A stretch of DNA of 64,000 bases from Phytobacter massiliensis JC163 (GCF_000321045.1 NZ_HE578948.1:423182-487181), one strand, 5' to 3'. Positions 29,964 to 39,864 are shown, numbered from the stretch's first letter. Made by a program: numbers and translations. The notes: generated from the letters alone by a model not told the origin.

Positions 29964-32102
29964 TCAGCTGAGGTTATCGGGGTGGGTCATCAGCGTTGGG
30001 TTGAGGCAGCTTTCGTAATAACGCTGGATCTCCGTCAGACGGGTGCGGTTACGATGATAGCGGCGCACAGCCAGAAAACCGTTGTAGAGGCAACAGGCCA
30101 CTAAAGCCAGTAGCAGAAGCGAGGTGCTGATATAGCGCCACAGGCCGCTGCTGTTGTCCGGCATACGGTGCAGGCGAATATGGCGTGTCCCGTTAGCGTC
30201 CGTGGAGATATTGGTGATAATGCCTTCGGCGCTAAACGGCGTTTGCATCAGCATTTCCGCCAGCCGCTGAAATTCCGTCCACTGCTCCGTAGCCGGAATG
30301 TCATACAGCGCGACGGGAGGGTAGGGCTGATCCACCAGCTCGCTGCCCTCTTCACTGATAATCAAAAAGCCGCCGGGAGCCGGGCTGTTCAGGGCCTGCG
30401 CGGCGCGGGTGGTTTCCCGCAAAATAAACGGCGCGGTAGAGGTGGTGACCAGATTATCGAGAGATTCCGCGCTGACCGGCCGCAAAAGCACGTTCACGCC
30501 CGTGAGCTTGCCCGCGCTGGCGCGTGCGGTCAGGGTCTCCCAGTCTTTGCTGTTACCGAGATTCACCAGCGCGTTTTTCAGGCGCAGGCAGTCGTCCTGC
30601 GCAGCGCACAAATCCTGGGTTTTCAGCACAATCTCGGCGAAGTCGTCCAGCAGCACCATGCCCGATTTTTGAATCGCGCTGCGCAGAGCCGGGCTGACAT
30701 GGGAAGCCTCATCCGCCGTAGGATGAAGCTGCCGGTTTACCGCCTGAACCAGCGCGGTCGCTTTCGTGACCGTCTCCGATTCCGGCAACGGCAGCGGCGG
30801 CGCATCATTCCAGATAATCTGCGAACAGTCGAACGGCGTAAAAGGCGAGCTTTGCCGTGCGGTCCAGTTGCCGGCTGAATGGATGCTGCACATACCGGTA
30901 CTGCGAATGCTCAGGGCATCGCCCACGCGCAGACGGGTCTCTTCGAGCTGGTTGACGCTGGTTACTTCAATGGTCTGCGAGCCTTTAATCCACGAAAGCG
31001 TAAATTTGATGGGCATATCCAGCGGTACCCACAGCAGCAGCATTATCAGCACCACCAGCGCGCCAAATGCGATAACGGCGCTACGCACCCAGTGCTGCAG
31101 CGGGAAGTTCTTTACCTCGTCATGAAGCGATAAAAAACGGCCCTGACGAACGACATGCCGGTCCAGATAGATATCAATATCCGTCTGCTGTCCCAGATCC
31201 TGGGCAATAAACGGCTGCCAGTGACGCGGGTAAATCAGATCGATAATGCCCAGAGAAATATTATTGATCTGTTCCTGATTATTTTCGCCAAACAGCCCCC
31301 AGCGCTTGGGCGTTCCGCGCAGGCAGTGGATTTCACGCAGGGCGTTTCGGGCTGGGGGAGCGAACAGCCCCCAAAGCCCGGCGGCGAGCAGCATAATGCC
31401 CGCGCCAGCCAGCCACGGCACAAACACGTCGGGCGTGACGAGGCAGAAGAAAAAGAGGAGAAGTGAAGTGCAAATAAGCAGCGCCTCGCGCATGCCGTCC
31501 GGACGGCTTAGCGCATACTCTTCCGGGGTTTCATGACGGATATTGAGCAGCTCAATTTGTTCTGACTCTTCACCACGTATGGCGGAGTGATGCGACGCGG
31601 GGTGCTCCGGCAGCAGTGCCTGCTCATCGGGCCTGAACTCGCTCAACGAGTGGCCGTTCAGGGAAATCACCAGCGGTAGGGTATCCGTGCGAATCAGTTC
31701 GACGCTGTTTTCGTCGTTAATGTACTGCTCCCAGAACGGCGGGAGATGGACTTCCACGGAATCGAGATAGTAACGCCATTTATTGGGCGCATCGGTGGTA
31801 ATGCCATAGCGGGTAATGGCGCGCGTAACGCTGATAACGGTATTGCTTTGCGCGTTAAGCGCAAGAGAAACGGGGGCAGTGGTGGCGCCGGTGGGGCCGG
31901 GTACCTGGCGGATACGGGAGAGCGATTCCAGATAATTTTCAACGGCGTTGCGCTCATCTGGAGTTAATTTACGGGTTGTCGCGCCAGCGAAGGCTTGCTG
32001 ATGTGGCAGACGATATCGCCGTTGCGATCGCATTCTGTAAAACCACCCGACAAGGCATGCGCAGGCCAGCATAGCAGCGAGAAAAATAAACATGGTGCTC
32101 AT
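29964..32102 (-). CDS. igaA: Rcs pathway attenuator IgaA (YrfF)
   Basis: IgaA is an inner-membrane protein that restrains the Rcs phosphorelay, and it is essential in Salmonella unless Rcs is off. The predicted layout has an N-terminal span, a cytoplasmic region, a pair of spans around residues 210-250, another near 340-360, a large periplasmic domain with several cysteines, and a C-terminal span near 655. The length of 712 is as expected (711). It starts 315 bases from divergent nudE and is followed by yrfG 64 bases on. Confidence 0.96.
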   Translation of the reverse strand: MSTMFIFLAAMLACACLVGWFYRMRSQRRYRLPHQQAFAGATTRKLTPDERNAVENYLESLSRIRQVPGPTGATTAPVSLALNAQSNTVISVTRAITRYGITTDAPNKWRYYLDSVEVHLPPFWEQYINDENSVELIRTDTLPLVISLNGHSLSEFRPDEQALLPEHPASHHSAIRGEESEQIELLNIRHETPEEYALSRPDGMREALLICTSLLLFFFCLVTPDVFVPWLAGAGIMLLAAGLWGLFAPPARNALREIHCLRGTPKRWGLFGENNQEQINNISLGIIDLIYPRHWQPFIAQDLGQQTDIDIYLDRHVVRQGRFLSLHDEVKNFPLQHWVRSAVIAFGALVVLIMLLLWVPLDMPIKFTLSWIKGSQTIEVTSVNQLEETRLRVGDALSIRSTGMCSIHSAGNWTARQSSPFTPFDCSQIIWNDAPPLPLPESETVTKATALVQAVNRQLHPTADEASHVSPALRSAIQKSGMVLLDDFAEIVLKTQDLCAAQDDCLRLKNALVNLGNSKDWETLTARASAGKLTGVNVLLRPVSAESLDNLVTTSTAPFILRETTRAAQALNSPAPGGFLIISEEGSELVDQPYPPVALYDIPATEQWTEFQRLAEMLMQTPFSAEGIITNISTDANGTRHIRLHRMPDNSSGLWRYISTSLLLLALVACCLYNGFLAVRRYHRNRTRLTEIQRYYESCLNPTLMTHPDNLS

Positions 32103-32417
32103 GCTTTCCCCATTTTACTTATTTTAACAGGTGTAGTCAGTCGCACCCTATTCCACGTAATCAATGTAATGAGAAGAGTACCAGGCAACTCGTTGATTTT
32201 ATAAGACGCGCCTGGCCACTCGCGGGAGTTTAGCAAAGCCGCGATAATTGGAATATCAGCAAATTCTTAGTTTGATTTCAACCTCTTGACTTTTAGGTTT
32301 ATTTGGAGGAGCAATACAATCAGGTTGCAGAATTGTAAATGAAACTGCAAGTGCATTGCCGAAACCGTGTGGTATGTCGCACAATGACGGCAGTATTCTC
32401 TGGAAAGACCGATAATA
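32103..32417. promoter_or_regulatory. igaA-nudE intergenic region
   Basis: This 315-base divergent region must hold both promoters. I see only AT-rich tracts and a short AACCT/AGGTT inverted repeat around 32280-32300, and no recognisable factor site or gene. Confidence 0.5.
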
Positions 32418-32978
32418 ATGAGCAAATCATTGCAAAAACCCACCATTCTGAACGTTAAAACCGTTGCTTCTTCACGGCTTTTTAATGTCGAAAGCGTGGA
32501 TCTGGAGTTCAGCAACGGCGAACGACGCGTTTATGAACGTATGCGGCCCTCCACGCGCGAGGCGGTGATGATTGTGCCTGTCGTGGACGATCACATTATT
32601 CTGATCCGCGAATATGCCGTGGGTACGGAATCGTATGAGCTGGGTTTCTCGAAAGGGTTAATCGACCCTGGCGAGACTATCTATGAGGCGGCTAACCGGG
32701 AGCTTAAAGAAGAGGTGGGTTTCGGCGCGCATAACCTCACCTTCCTGAAAAAACTCAGCATGGCGCCTTCCTACTTTTCCAGCAAAATGAATATCCTGGT
32801 GGCTGAGGATCTCTATCCCGAATCGCTGCCCGGAGACGAGCCGGAGCCTCTGCCGCAGGAGCGCTGGCCTCTTGCCCATCTGATGGATCTGCTGGAAGAG
32901 CCTGATTTTCATGAAGCCCGTAACGTCAGCGCGCTCTTTCTGTTGAGGGAGTGGCTGAAAGGGCAGGGACGGCTATAA
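32418..32978 (+). CDS. nudE: ADP compounds hydrolase NudE
   Basis: A Nudix hydrolase that splits ADP-ribose, diadenosine triphosphate and NADH. The Nudix box is complete: GLIDPGETIYEAANRELKEE followed by VGFG, with the metal-binding REXXEE glutamates. The length of 186 residues equals E. coli. It has its own terminator 4-20 bases after its stop and is divergent from igaA. Confidence 0.97.
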   Translation: MSKSLQKPTILNVKTVASSRLFNVESVDLEFSNGERRVYERMRPSTREAVMIVPVVDDHIILIREYAVGTESYELGFSKGLIDPGETIYEAANRELKEEVGFGAHNLTFLKKLSMAPSYFSSKMNILVAEDLYPESLPGDEPEPLPQERWPLAHLMDLLEEPDFHEARNVSALFLLREWLKGQGRL

Positions 32979-32981
32979 AAG

Positions 32982-33003
32982 AAGCGCTTTCGCGCTTTTT
33001 TAT
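32982..33003 (+). terminator. nudE terminator
   Basis: AAGCGC-TTTC-GCGCTT forms a six-base stem followed by TTTTTATAG, immediately after the nudE stop. Confidence 0.8.
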
Positions 33004-33015
33004 AGTTTGGCTTGC

Positions 33016-33053
33016 GTAGCCCGGATAAGGCGTTATTACGCCGCATCCGGGAG
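33016..33053. repeat. REP element between nudE and mrcA
   Basis: GTAGCCCGGATAAGGCG, a six-base loop and the complementary CGCCGCATCCGGG. It has the same core as the elements at 25853, 46080 and 51222 and lies between convergent genes. Confidence 0.9.
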
Positions 33054-33063
33054 GCTGCTGCAA

Positions 33064-35616
33064 TCAGAACAACTCGTGCGTCTCGCCATTATCAATAATG
33101 GTCGTTCCCACTTCATGTACCGCCTGGTGAGTCGGCTGCGTCCCTTCGATAAAGTACTCCTGTCGACTGCTGCCGCCGCTGGCCAGTTGCCCGGTGCTGC
33201 GGTCGATATTGACGGTAACAATGCCCGGCGGCGGCGTTAGCGGCTCTTCCGGCACGCCATCAAGTACCGCTTTCATGTAGGCATCCCACGCTGGCTGGGC
33301 GCTTTTCGCCCCGCCTTCATAGCCGGAGATCTGATCTTTTATCGCTCCGGATGCGCTGGTGCGGCCTAAATCACGGCGATGGTCGTCAAAACCGATCCAG
33401 ACGGAGGTCACCACGCCCGGCCCATAGCCTGAGAACCAGGCATCTTTCGAGCTGTTGGTCGTCCCGGTTTTACCGCCGATATCATTACGTTTCAGATCGC
33501 GGCCTGCGCGCCAGCCCGTACCCTGCCAGCCCGGTTCGCCGAAAATGTTGCTGTTCAGCGCGCTTTTAATTAAGAACGCCAGCGGCGTGCTGATGACGTG
33601 GGGGGCGTACTCTTCGCCGCCGCTTCTTGCCACCAGATCGCGGTTAGCCTGCTCCAGCTGCGGCATCGGGACGGACGGATTCTGCTCCTCCTGCGAAATG
33701 GCCACGTTCTCCATATCTTTATTTTCCAGCATGTCCGATTTCGGCGTATCGCCGTAAATCACTGGAATATCGCAGTCGGCGCAGGCGATTTTCGGCTTCG
33801 CCTCAAACAGCACGCCGCCCTGATCGTTCTCGATTTTGGCGATAAACCACGGATCGACCAGGAAACCGCCGTTGGCCATGACCGCGTAACCACGGGCGAC
33901 CTGGAGCGGCGTAAACGATGCGGACCCCAGCGCCAGCGACTCGGTATGCACGATATTCTGCGCCGGGAAGCCGAAGCGCTGCAGGTATTCCGCCGCGTAA
34001 TCGACGCCCATCGCACGCATCGCGCGCACCATAACCACGTTTTTCGACTGTCCAAGCCCCTGACGCAGGCGAATTGGGCCCGCATACTCATTCGGCGAGT
34101 TCTTGGGCCGCCAGTCGGAGCCTGCACCCGCATCCCAGCGGGAGATGGGCACGTCGTTCAGAATGCTTGCCAGCGTCAGGCCCTTATCCATCGCCGCGGT
34201 GTAGAGGAACGGTTTAATGTTCGAACCCACCTGGCGTAGCGCCTGCGTTGCACGGTTAAACTTGCTCTGGTTGAAATCGAAGCCGCCTACCAGCGCCAGT
34301 ACAGCGCCATCGCGCGGGTTGATGGAGACCAGCGCCGAGTTGACATCCGGCACCTGCGCCAGCCACCAGGCTTCGTTAACCATGCGGACCCAGATTTGCT
34401 GGCCGGTTTGCACCACATCCGTCACCTTACGCGGCGTTGGCCCCTGCTGGGTATCTGAGCGGTAAGGGCGCGCCCAGCGTACCCCATCCATGCGCAGCGA
34501 CACTGACGTGCCGTCGCTAAGCAGGGCGGTGGCCTCCTGCGGATTCGCCGCCGTCACCACCGCCGGTTCCAGCGGCCCGTAGGTCGGCAGCGCTTTCAGG
34601 GTATCGGTGATTTTCTTGCTATCCCAGGCCTGCTCGCCGGGCTTCCACAACACGTTCGACGGGCCGCGGTAACCGTGGCGCATGTCGTAATCCATCACGT
34701 TGTTGCGCACCGCGTCCTGCGCGGCCTGCTGCACTTTACGGGTGATGGTGGTATAGACGCGGTAGCCATCTTCGTAGGCTTTCTCGCCGTAGCGGTTGAC
34801 CATCTCCTGACGCACCATCTCCGAAAGATAAGGGGCAGAAAAGGCAATTTCCGGTGCGTGGTAATTAGCGTCAATAGGTTCCGCGCGGGCCTGGTCGTAC
34901 TGCTCCTGAGTAATGTAGTGCTCGCTGAGCATACGCCCCAGCACCACGTTGCGCCGGGAGGTGGCGCGGTCAAGAGAGTAGAGCGGGTTAAATGTGGACG
35001 GCGCCTTCGGCAAACCGGCGATAACCGCCATTTCGCTCAGGCTTAGCTGATCCACCGATTTGCCAAAATAGACCTGCGCCGCCGCACCCACGCCGTAAGC
35101 GCGATAGCCGAGGTAAATTTTATTCAGGTAGAGCTCAAGGATTTCATCCTTGTTCATTAACTGCTCGATGCGGATGGCCAGGAAAACCTCTTTCAGTTTA
35201 CGCATCAGAGTACGTTCAGGACTGAGGAAGAAGTTACGCGCCAGCTGCTGCGTAATGGTACTGGCCCCCTGCGAAGCGTGGCCGGAAAAGAGCGCGACGC
35301 TGGCCGCACGGAAAATCCCGACCGGATCGACGCCGTGATGTTCATAAAAACGGCTGTCTTCGGTCGCGATAAACGCTTTTACCATAACCGGTGGAATTTG
35401 CTGCAATGTGACGGGAATACGACGCTTTTCACCATACTGCGCAATCAATTCGCCATCAGCGCTATAGACCTGCATTGGAATTTGTAACCGCACATCTTTC
35501 AGCGTGGCGACATCAGGTAGCTGTGGCTCAATAAATTTGTACAGGCCATAAATCGAGCCTGCTCCCAGCAGAATGCAACAGACTGCAAGGATGAATAAAT
35601 ACTTTACGAACTTCAC
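33064..35616 (-). CDS. mrcA: Penicillin-binding protein 1A
   Basis: A bifunctional peptidoglycan synthase anchored by one N-terminal span (residues 5-27). The transglycosylase domain has ATEDSRFYEHHG with the catalytic glutamate; the transpeptidase domain has the SXXK serine in GSNIKPF, SKN in QSKNVV and KTG in GGKTGTTNSS. The family start is the GTG at 35616 (GTG AAG TTC), giving 850 residues as in E. coli; an ATG eight codons upstream is in frame but not conserved. It is divergent from the hof operon, 120 bases apart. Confidence 0.97.
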   Translation of the reverse strand: MKFVKYLFILAVCCILLGAGSIYGLYKFIEPQLPDVATLKDVRLQIPMQVYSADGELIAQYGEKRRIPVTLQQIPPVMVKAFIATEDSRFYEHHGVDPVGIFRAASVALFSGHASQGASTITQQLARNFFLSPERTLMRKLKEVFLAIRIEQLMNKDEILELYLNKIYLGYRAYGVGAAAQVYFGKSVDQLSLSEMAVIAGLPKAPSTFNPLYSLDRATSRRNVVLGRMLSEHYITQEQYDQARAEPIDANYHAPEIAFSAPYLSEMVRQEMVNRYGEKAYEDGYRVYTTITRKVQQAAQDAVRNNVMDYDMRHGYRGPSNVLWKPGEQAWDSKKITDTLKALPTYGPLEPAVVTAANPQEATALLSDGTSVSLRMDGVRWARPYRSDTQQGPTPRKVTDVVQTGQQIWVRMVNEAWWLAQVPDVNSALVSINPRDGAVLALVGGFDFNQSKFNRATQALRQVGSNIKPFLYTAAMDKGLTLASILNDVPISRWDAGAGSDWRPKNSPNEYAGPIRLRQGLGQSKNVVMVRAMRAMGVDYAAEYLQRFGFPAQNIVHTESLALGSASFTPLQVARGYAVMANGGFLVDPWFIAKIENDQGGVLFEAKPKIACADCDIPVIYGDTPKSDMLENKDMENVAISQEEQNPSVPMPQLEQANRDLVARSGGEEYAPHVISTPLAFLIKSALNSNIFGEPGWQGTGWRAGRDLKRNDIGGKTGTTNSSKDAWFSGYGPGVVTSVWIGFDDHRRDLGRTSASGAIKDQISGYEGGAKSAQPAWDAYMKAVLDGVPEEPLTPPPGIVTVNIDRSTGQLASGGSSRQEYFIEGTQPTHQAVHEVGTTIIDNGETHELF

Positions 35617-35736
35617 CGGAGGATTCCCATTTAGTTTCATTTGGGCAGTTTATAAACAACCGCGCGGTAGTATAAATGCAAGCCTGATGCATTGATATAG
35701 CCGTTCACTTGACTGGCGATAGGGAGGTCGCAATTT

Positions 35737-36523
35737 ATGGCATTCGGGCACTGGCAGATTGGTCTGCATATTCAGCAAGATAGCGCGCTTAGCGTGGCGC
35801 TCTCCTCTGGTCGATCGGGGCGGGCGCTGCGCCGCTGGTGGCACATTCCTTTACCGGCAGGCACCGTGGATAACGGGCGTCTTAAAGCGCCGCAGCAGCT
35901 CTTTTCCGCACTCCAGCCCTGGCGCGACGCGCTACCGCAGCGCCATCAGGTGCGTCTTGCCTTTCCCGCTGCCCGAACGCTGCAAAAAAAGCTGCCGCGC
36001 CCGGCCATGTTCCTGCGGGAGAAAGCGCTGACCACCTGGCTGTCTCACGCGGTGGCGCGCGAACTGGAGATGTCGACAGACGATCTGCGCTTTGACTATG
36101 CGGAAGATTCGCTGGAGCAGGCCTGGAGCGTGACGGCCGCGCAGCGTAGAGAGGTGGCGGAGCTGCTGGAGATGGCGAAAAAATTTGCGCCTCAACCTGG
36201 CGGCGATCACCCCGGACGCCTGCGCGCTACAGCGCTTCATCCCCTTTTTGACGCCCCCCGCCGCCTGCGTTGTCTGGCAGGACGAGGCACAATGGCTGTG
36301 GGCGACACAGTACGGCTGGGGGCGGCGGGCGCGCGAAGAGGCTCCCGCGCCGTGCGATCTGGCGGCAACGCTTGGGCTGGCGGAGGCGCAGATAACGCTC
36401 TGTAGCGACGCGGCGAACGGTTTTGACCCCTGGGGTACGCTGGTGCGGCTGCAGCCGCCGCTGCCGGAAAACGGCGACCGCTACGCCGTCGCCATTGCGC
36501 TGGCGCTGGGAGAGCGCCCCTGA
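35737..36523 (+). pseudogene. hofM: hofM, pilus/DNA-utilisation assembly protein, frameshifted
   Basis: HofM is a PilM-like protein, an actin-fold factor that supports a type IV pilus-related machine used in E. coli to consume DNA. The first frame matches HofM to about residue 149 (MAFGHWQIGLHIQQ to LLEMAKK), then runs out of frame to a stop at 36405. The +1-shifted frame from 36185 resumes the family sequence (LRLNLAAITPDACALQRF to LALGERP) and ends exactly at hofN. The shift lies in AAAAAATTT at 36178-36186, which needs one base fewer. Restored, the protein would be about 261 residues (E. coli 259). It may be a true mutation or a sequencing error. Confidence 0.88.
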
Positions 36524-37062
36524 TGACGCAGCTCGTCAACCTTATGCCGTGGCGACAGCGACAGCGGCAGGCCAGCAGGCGGCGCTACTGCTGCTTTCTT
36601 CTTTCGGGCGGGCTGGTCATCGCGCTGGCGACAGGCGGGCTGTACGCTTGTGCCCGCGTCGACCGGCTCGCCGCCGCGCTGCGGCTGCGGTCTGACGAGG
36701 GTGCCCTTGCCGCACTGAGCGGCAGGCAGCCCCATTATCAGGCGCTCCACGAGGCGTGGCTTCGCCAGCAGGCGCAGGCGCAGCGGCTGGAGGCCACGCT
36801 TGCCTGGCATCCCCGGCTGTCGACGCTGGCGCAAGCCATGCCTGAAAGCGCCTGGCTTACCGAAATTCGGTATCGTCAGGGGCAACTGGCCATTTCTGGC
36901 CTGGCCCGTTCGTTTTCGGCCCTGCATGACATGGAGCATGCATTGAAAGCGACGCGCGGCTTTCGCCTGAGCCACACCGGCGAGACGGCGCGGGATACGC
37001 AGGGGCGCTGGCGCTTTCAATATCAGCTTGTTGAGGATAGCGAGCATGTGGCGCTGCCTTGA
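36523..37062 (+). CDS. hofN: HofN, PilN-like assembly protein
   Basis: A 179-residue inner-membrane protein with a cytoplasmic start (MTQLVNLMPWRQRQRQ), one span at about residues 25-43 and a coiled, then compact periplasmic domain. The start MxxLVNLLPWR is the PilN hallmark; PilN binds PilM through it. The ATG overlaps the hofM stop by one base (TGATG). Sequence drift is larger than in neighbouring housekeeping genes. Confidence 0.9.
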   Translation: MTQLVNLMPWRQRQRQASRRRYCCFLLSGGLVIALATGGLYACARVDRLAAALRLRSDEGALAALSGRQPHYQALHEAWLRQQAQAQRLEATLAWHPRLSTLAQAMPESAWLTEIRYRQGQLAISGLARSFSALHDMEHALKATRGFRLSHTGETARDTQGRWRFQYQLVEDSEHVALP

Positions 37063-37504
37063 TATCTGGTACGGCTTAACCGCGAGGGGGCGCGCAGGCT
37101 GCATGGCGCTGCTGATGGCGATGCTTTCGTTGCTGCTGTGGTGGGGGCTGGTGCAGCCCGTGTCGCGGGAGCGGGCGTCACTTGAGCAGCAGCAGGCGGC
37201 TACGCAGGCGCAGCTTGCGGCGCGCTGGCGTGCGCTGCTGGCGCTGAAACCCCCTGCACCGGCGTTTGTCGCCAGCAAAACGCCCTTTTCGCCGCTGGCA
37301 TTTAGCGAGCCGGGGCTGCGGCTGATTCAATGGCGGCCATCCCTGCGCGGCGGCGAGATGACTCTTGATGCGGCGTGGGAACGAATACCGGCGGTCTTTT
37401 CTCATCTTGCTGAATGCCATATGCGCGCGCCAGCGTTCTCCGTCACCGCCAAAGAGGGCGGGCTGCACTTTTTACTGCAGGTGGAAGACGATGAGCAGGA
37501 GTAA
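37046..37504 (+). CDS. hofO: HofO, PilO-like assembly protein
   Basis: A PilO-type protein with a short cytoplasmic end, one span at about residues 20-40 and a periplasmic domain. I chose the ATG at 37046 because GAGGAT lies seven bases upstream; an earlier ATG at 37028 is also in frame. The gene overlaps the hofN end by 17 bases. Conserved stretches with E. coli HofO include TPFSPLAF and GGEMTLDAAWE. Divergence from E. coli is high, so recognition rests on position plus these blocks. Confidence 0.82.
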   Translation: MWRCLDIWYGLTARGRAGCMALLMAMLSLLLWWGLVQPVSRERASLEQQQAATQAQLAARWRALLALKPPAPAFVASKTPFSPLAFSEPGLRLIQWRPSLRGGEMTLDAAWERIPAVFSHLAECHMRAPAFSVTAKEGGLHFLLQVEDDEQE

Positions 37505-37898
37505 ACGCCTGGCGGCGGCGGTTTTACTGATGCTCCTGCTCACGGCGATGCGCGACCCGTTCAGGCCGCCGCCGGACCGCTGTATGGCAGCGGCGCTTAC
37601 CCAGTGGCGCTACCAGGGGATGGTTGTCGCCGGGGAAGCGGCCACGGGCATTGTGCGCGAACCGCAAGGCCGGTGGCGGCGCGTAAGGGCTGGCGATACC
37701 CTGCCCGGCGGCTGGCGAATTGATGAGGTTGGTAAAGAGGCAATGCGTATCACGCTTGCTCAGGGATGCGAGCCCCAGCGCTGGCGCTGGCAACGAGAAG
37801 GAGTTCAGGATGCGACAAAAAGTGATGGCGATGCTGTGCCTTATCAGCACGCTGGCAAGCGCAAAAGCGCCCGCGCCGGTCACGCTGATGGTGGATGA
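37491..37898 (+). CDS. hofP: HofP, PilP-like protein
   Basis: A 135-residue protein with a signal-like hydrophobic start (MSRSKRLAAAVLLMLLLTA) and the conserved blocks RDPFRPPPDRC, LTQWRYQGMV and GRWRRVRAGD, which match the PilP-type HofP of E. coli. It overlaps hofO by 14 bases. In E. coli the hof genes support use of DNA as food; competence has not been shown under natural conditions. Confidence 0.85.
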   Translation: MSRSKRLAAAVLLMLLLTAMRDPFRPPPDRCMAAALTQWRYQGMVVAGEAATGIVREPQGRWRRVRAGDTLPGGWRIDEVGKEAMRITLAQGCEPQRWRWQREGVQDATKSDGDAVPYQHAGKRKSARAGHADGG

Positions 37899-39048
37899 TG
37901 TGCCGGTAGCGCAGGTATTACAGGCGCTGGCCGAGCAGGAAAAACGCAACCTTGTTATCGCCCCGGAGGTATCCGGCACCCTCTCGCTACATCTGGTGGA
38001 GGTGCCGTGGAAGCAGGCGTTGCAGACCGTCGTCGCCAGCGCCGGGCTGTCGTTGCGTAGCGAAGGCAACATTCTGTTCGTCCACTCCGCCGCCTGGCTA
38101 CAACAACAGCGCGACGCCCGCGAGGCGGCGCAGGAAAAACAGAAACAGAGCCTGCCGCTGGAAGATCGCAGTATCGCATTACGCTATGCCGACGCGGGGG
38201 AACTGGCGAAGGCGGGGGCGAAACTGCTTGGCCCGAAAGGCACGCTGACCGTCGACACGCGGCTCAACCGCCTGCTGATCCGCGATCACAAGGCCGCCCT
38301 GAACGCCATGGAAAAGTGGGTGGCGCAAATGGATTTGCCCATTGAGCAGGTGGAACTGGCGGCACATATCGTCACCATCAATGAGAAAAGCCTGCGCGAG
38401 CTGGGCGTTAAATGGGGGCTGGCTGAGGCGACAAAGCCCGGTCAGCGCGGGCAGGTTACCGCGCTTTCGGCCGATCTCTCCGTGGAGGAGGCCACCGTGC
38501 GGGCGGGCTTTAATATCGGCAGCATCAACGGACGGCTGCTGGATCTCGAGCTTTCAGCGCTGGAGCAAAAACAGCAGCTGGAGATTATCGCCAGCCCGCG
38601 GCTGCTGGCGTCGCACAGGCAGCCCGCCAGCATAAAGCAGGGTAGCGAAATCCCCTATCAGGTCTCCAGCGGCGAAAGCGGGGCCACGTCGGTGGAGTTC
38701 AAAGAGGCGGTGCTCGGTATGGAGGTCACGCCGACCGTGCTGCCTGATAAGCGCGTGCGCCTGAAACTACGGATCAGCCAGAACGTGCCGGGGCAGGTGC
38801 TCCAGCAGGCCGATGGCGAGGTGCTGGCCATCGATAAGCAGGAAATTGAAACGCAGGTAGAGATTAACAGCGGCGATACGCTGGCGCTGGGCGGCATTTT
38901 TTCTCAAAAAAACAAAGCGGCCACTGACAGCGTGCCGTTGCTTGGCAGCATTCCCTGGCTTGGTCGACTGTTTCGTCATGACGGAAAAGATAATGAACGC
39001 CGCGAACTGGTGGTCTTTATTACGCCACGCCTTGTCCCTGTACGTTGA
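37810..39048 (+). CDS. hofQ: Outer-membrane secretin HofQ
   Basis: A PilQ/GspD-type secretin thought to form the outer-membrane channel for DNA entry. The signal peptide ends near residue 19, followed by an AMIN/STN-like domain (VTLMVDDVPVAQVLQALAEQ), an N1-type domain and the secretin core from about 230, with IPYQVSSGESGATSVEFKEA and the C-terminal signature RRELVVFITPRL. The start at 37810 has GAAGGAG upstream and gives 412 residues, as in E. coli. It overlaps the hofP end in another frame. Confidence 0.95.
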   Translation: MRQKVMAMLCLISTLASAKAPAPVTLMVDDVPVAQVLQALAEQEKRNLVIAPEVSGTLSLHLVEVPWKQALQTVVASAGLSLRSEGNILFVHSAAWLQQQRDAREAAQEKQKQSLPLEDRSIALRYADAGELAKAGAKLLGPKGTLTVDTRLNRLLIRDHKAALNAMEKWVAQMDLPIEQVELAAHIVTINEKSLRELGVKWGLAEATKPGQRGQVTALSADLSVEEATVRAGFNIGSINGRLLDLELSALEQKQQLEIIASPRLLASHRQPASIKQGSEIPYQVSSGESGATSVEFKEAVLGMEVTPTVLPDKRVRLKLRISQNVPGQVLQQADGEVLAIDKQEIETQVEINSGDTLALGGIFSQKNKAATDSVPLLGSIPWLGRLFRHDGKDNERRELVVFITPRLVPVR

Positions 39049-39135
39049 TCCATACCTGGGCTGCGCTCCTTTTTATGCACAACACGCGACAGGTGTTTGA
39101 CGTGAGAGATGATTTAGCTTACAAGGAGTACCGAT

Positions 39136-39228
39136 TTGAGCGTCAGCTATCTCCGTCTTACCATAAGTCGTATTAACGTCAGGTTGGTGATTTATTCAGT
39201 TGCCAAACCTGTTGCAGTACTGAGATAA
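39136..39228 (+). other. Possible 30-codon leader ORF upstream of aroK
   Basis: A TTG-started frame (SVSYLRLTISRINVR...) has AAGGAG seven bases upstream and stops at 39226, 115 bases before aroK. I found nothing that proves it is translated, and it contains no run of aromatic codons. Confidence 0.25.
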
Positions 39229-39342
39229 TTTTTGGTCTGACTCTCGCACTATCGCATATGAGGTTTCAGTTCATGTCCGGCTTCGCACGGTGTCAACGGA
39301 GCGGATTTATCATCAACGAATAGTCTTAGTAGTACCGAAAAA

Positions 39343-39864
39343 ATGGCAGAGAAACGCAATATCTTTCTGGTTGGGCCTATGGGTGCCGGCAAAAGCACTA
39401 TTGGGCGTCAGTTAGCTCAACAACTCAATATGGAATTTTACGATTCTGATCAAGAGATTGAGAAACGAACCGGAGCTGATGTGGGCTGGGTCTTCGATGT
39501 AGAAGGTGAAGAAGGTTTCCGCGATCGCGAAGAAAAAATCATCAATGAGCTAACGGAAAAACAGGGAATTGTACTGGCGACCGGCGGCGGCTCTGTGAAA
39601 TCTCGCGAAACCCGTAATCGTCTCTCCGCCCGTGGTGTAGTGGTGTATCTGGAAACCACTATCGAAAAGCAGCTGGCTCGTACTCAACGTGACAAAAAAC
39701 GTCCGCTCTTACAGGTGGAAGCTCCGCCGCGTGAGGTGCTGGAAGCGCTGGCTGACGAACGCAATCCGCTATATGAAGAGATTGCCGACGTAACCATTCG
39801 TACTGACGATCAGAGCGCTAAAGTGGTTGCTAACCAGATTATCCATATGCTGGAAAGCAACTAA
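39343..39864 (+). CDS. aroK: Shikimate kinase I
   Basis: Phosphorylates shikimate at the 3-hydroxyl for chorismate synthesis. Walker A is [11 protein letters not shown] at residues 11-21; the shikimate-binding DSD and the GGG motif ([12 protein letters not shown]) are present. It has 173 residues, the E. coli length. It lies 294 bases after hofQ and 176 bases before aroB; the E. coli aroK-aroB-damX-dam-rpe-gph-trpS group is transcribed as a superoperon, and the order is the same here. Confidence 0.98.
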   Translation: MAEKRNIFLVGPMGAGKSTIGRQLAQQLNMEFYDSDQEIEKRTGADVGWVFDVEGEEGFRDREEKIINELTEKQGIVLATGGGSVKSRETRNRLSARGVVVYLETTIEKQLARTQRDKKRPLLQVEAPPREVLEALADERNPLYEEIADVTIRTDDQSAKVVANQIIHMLESN

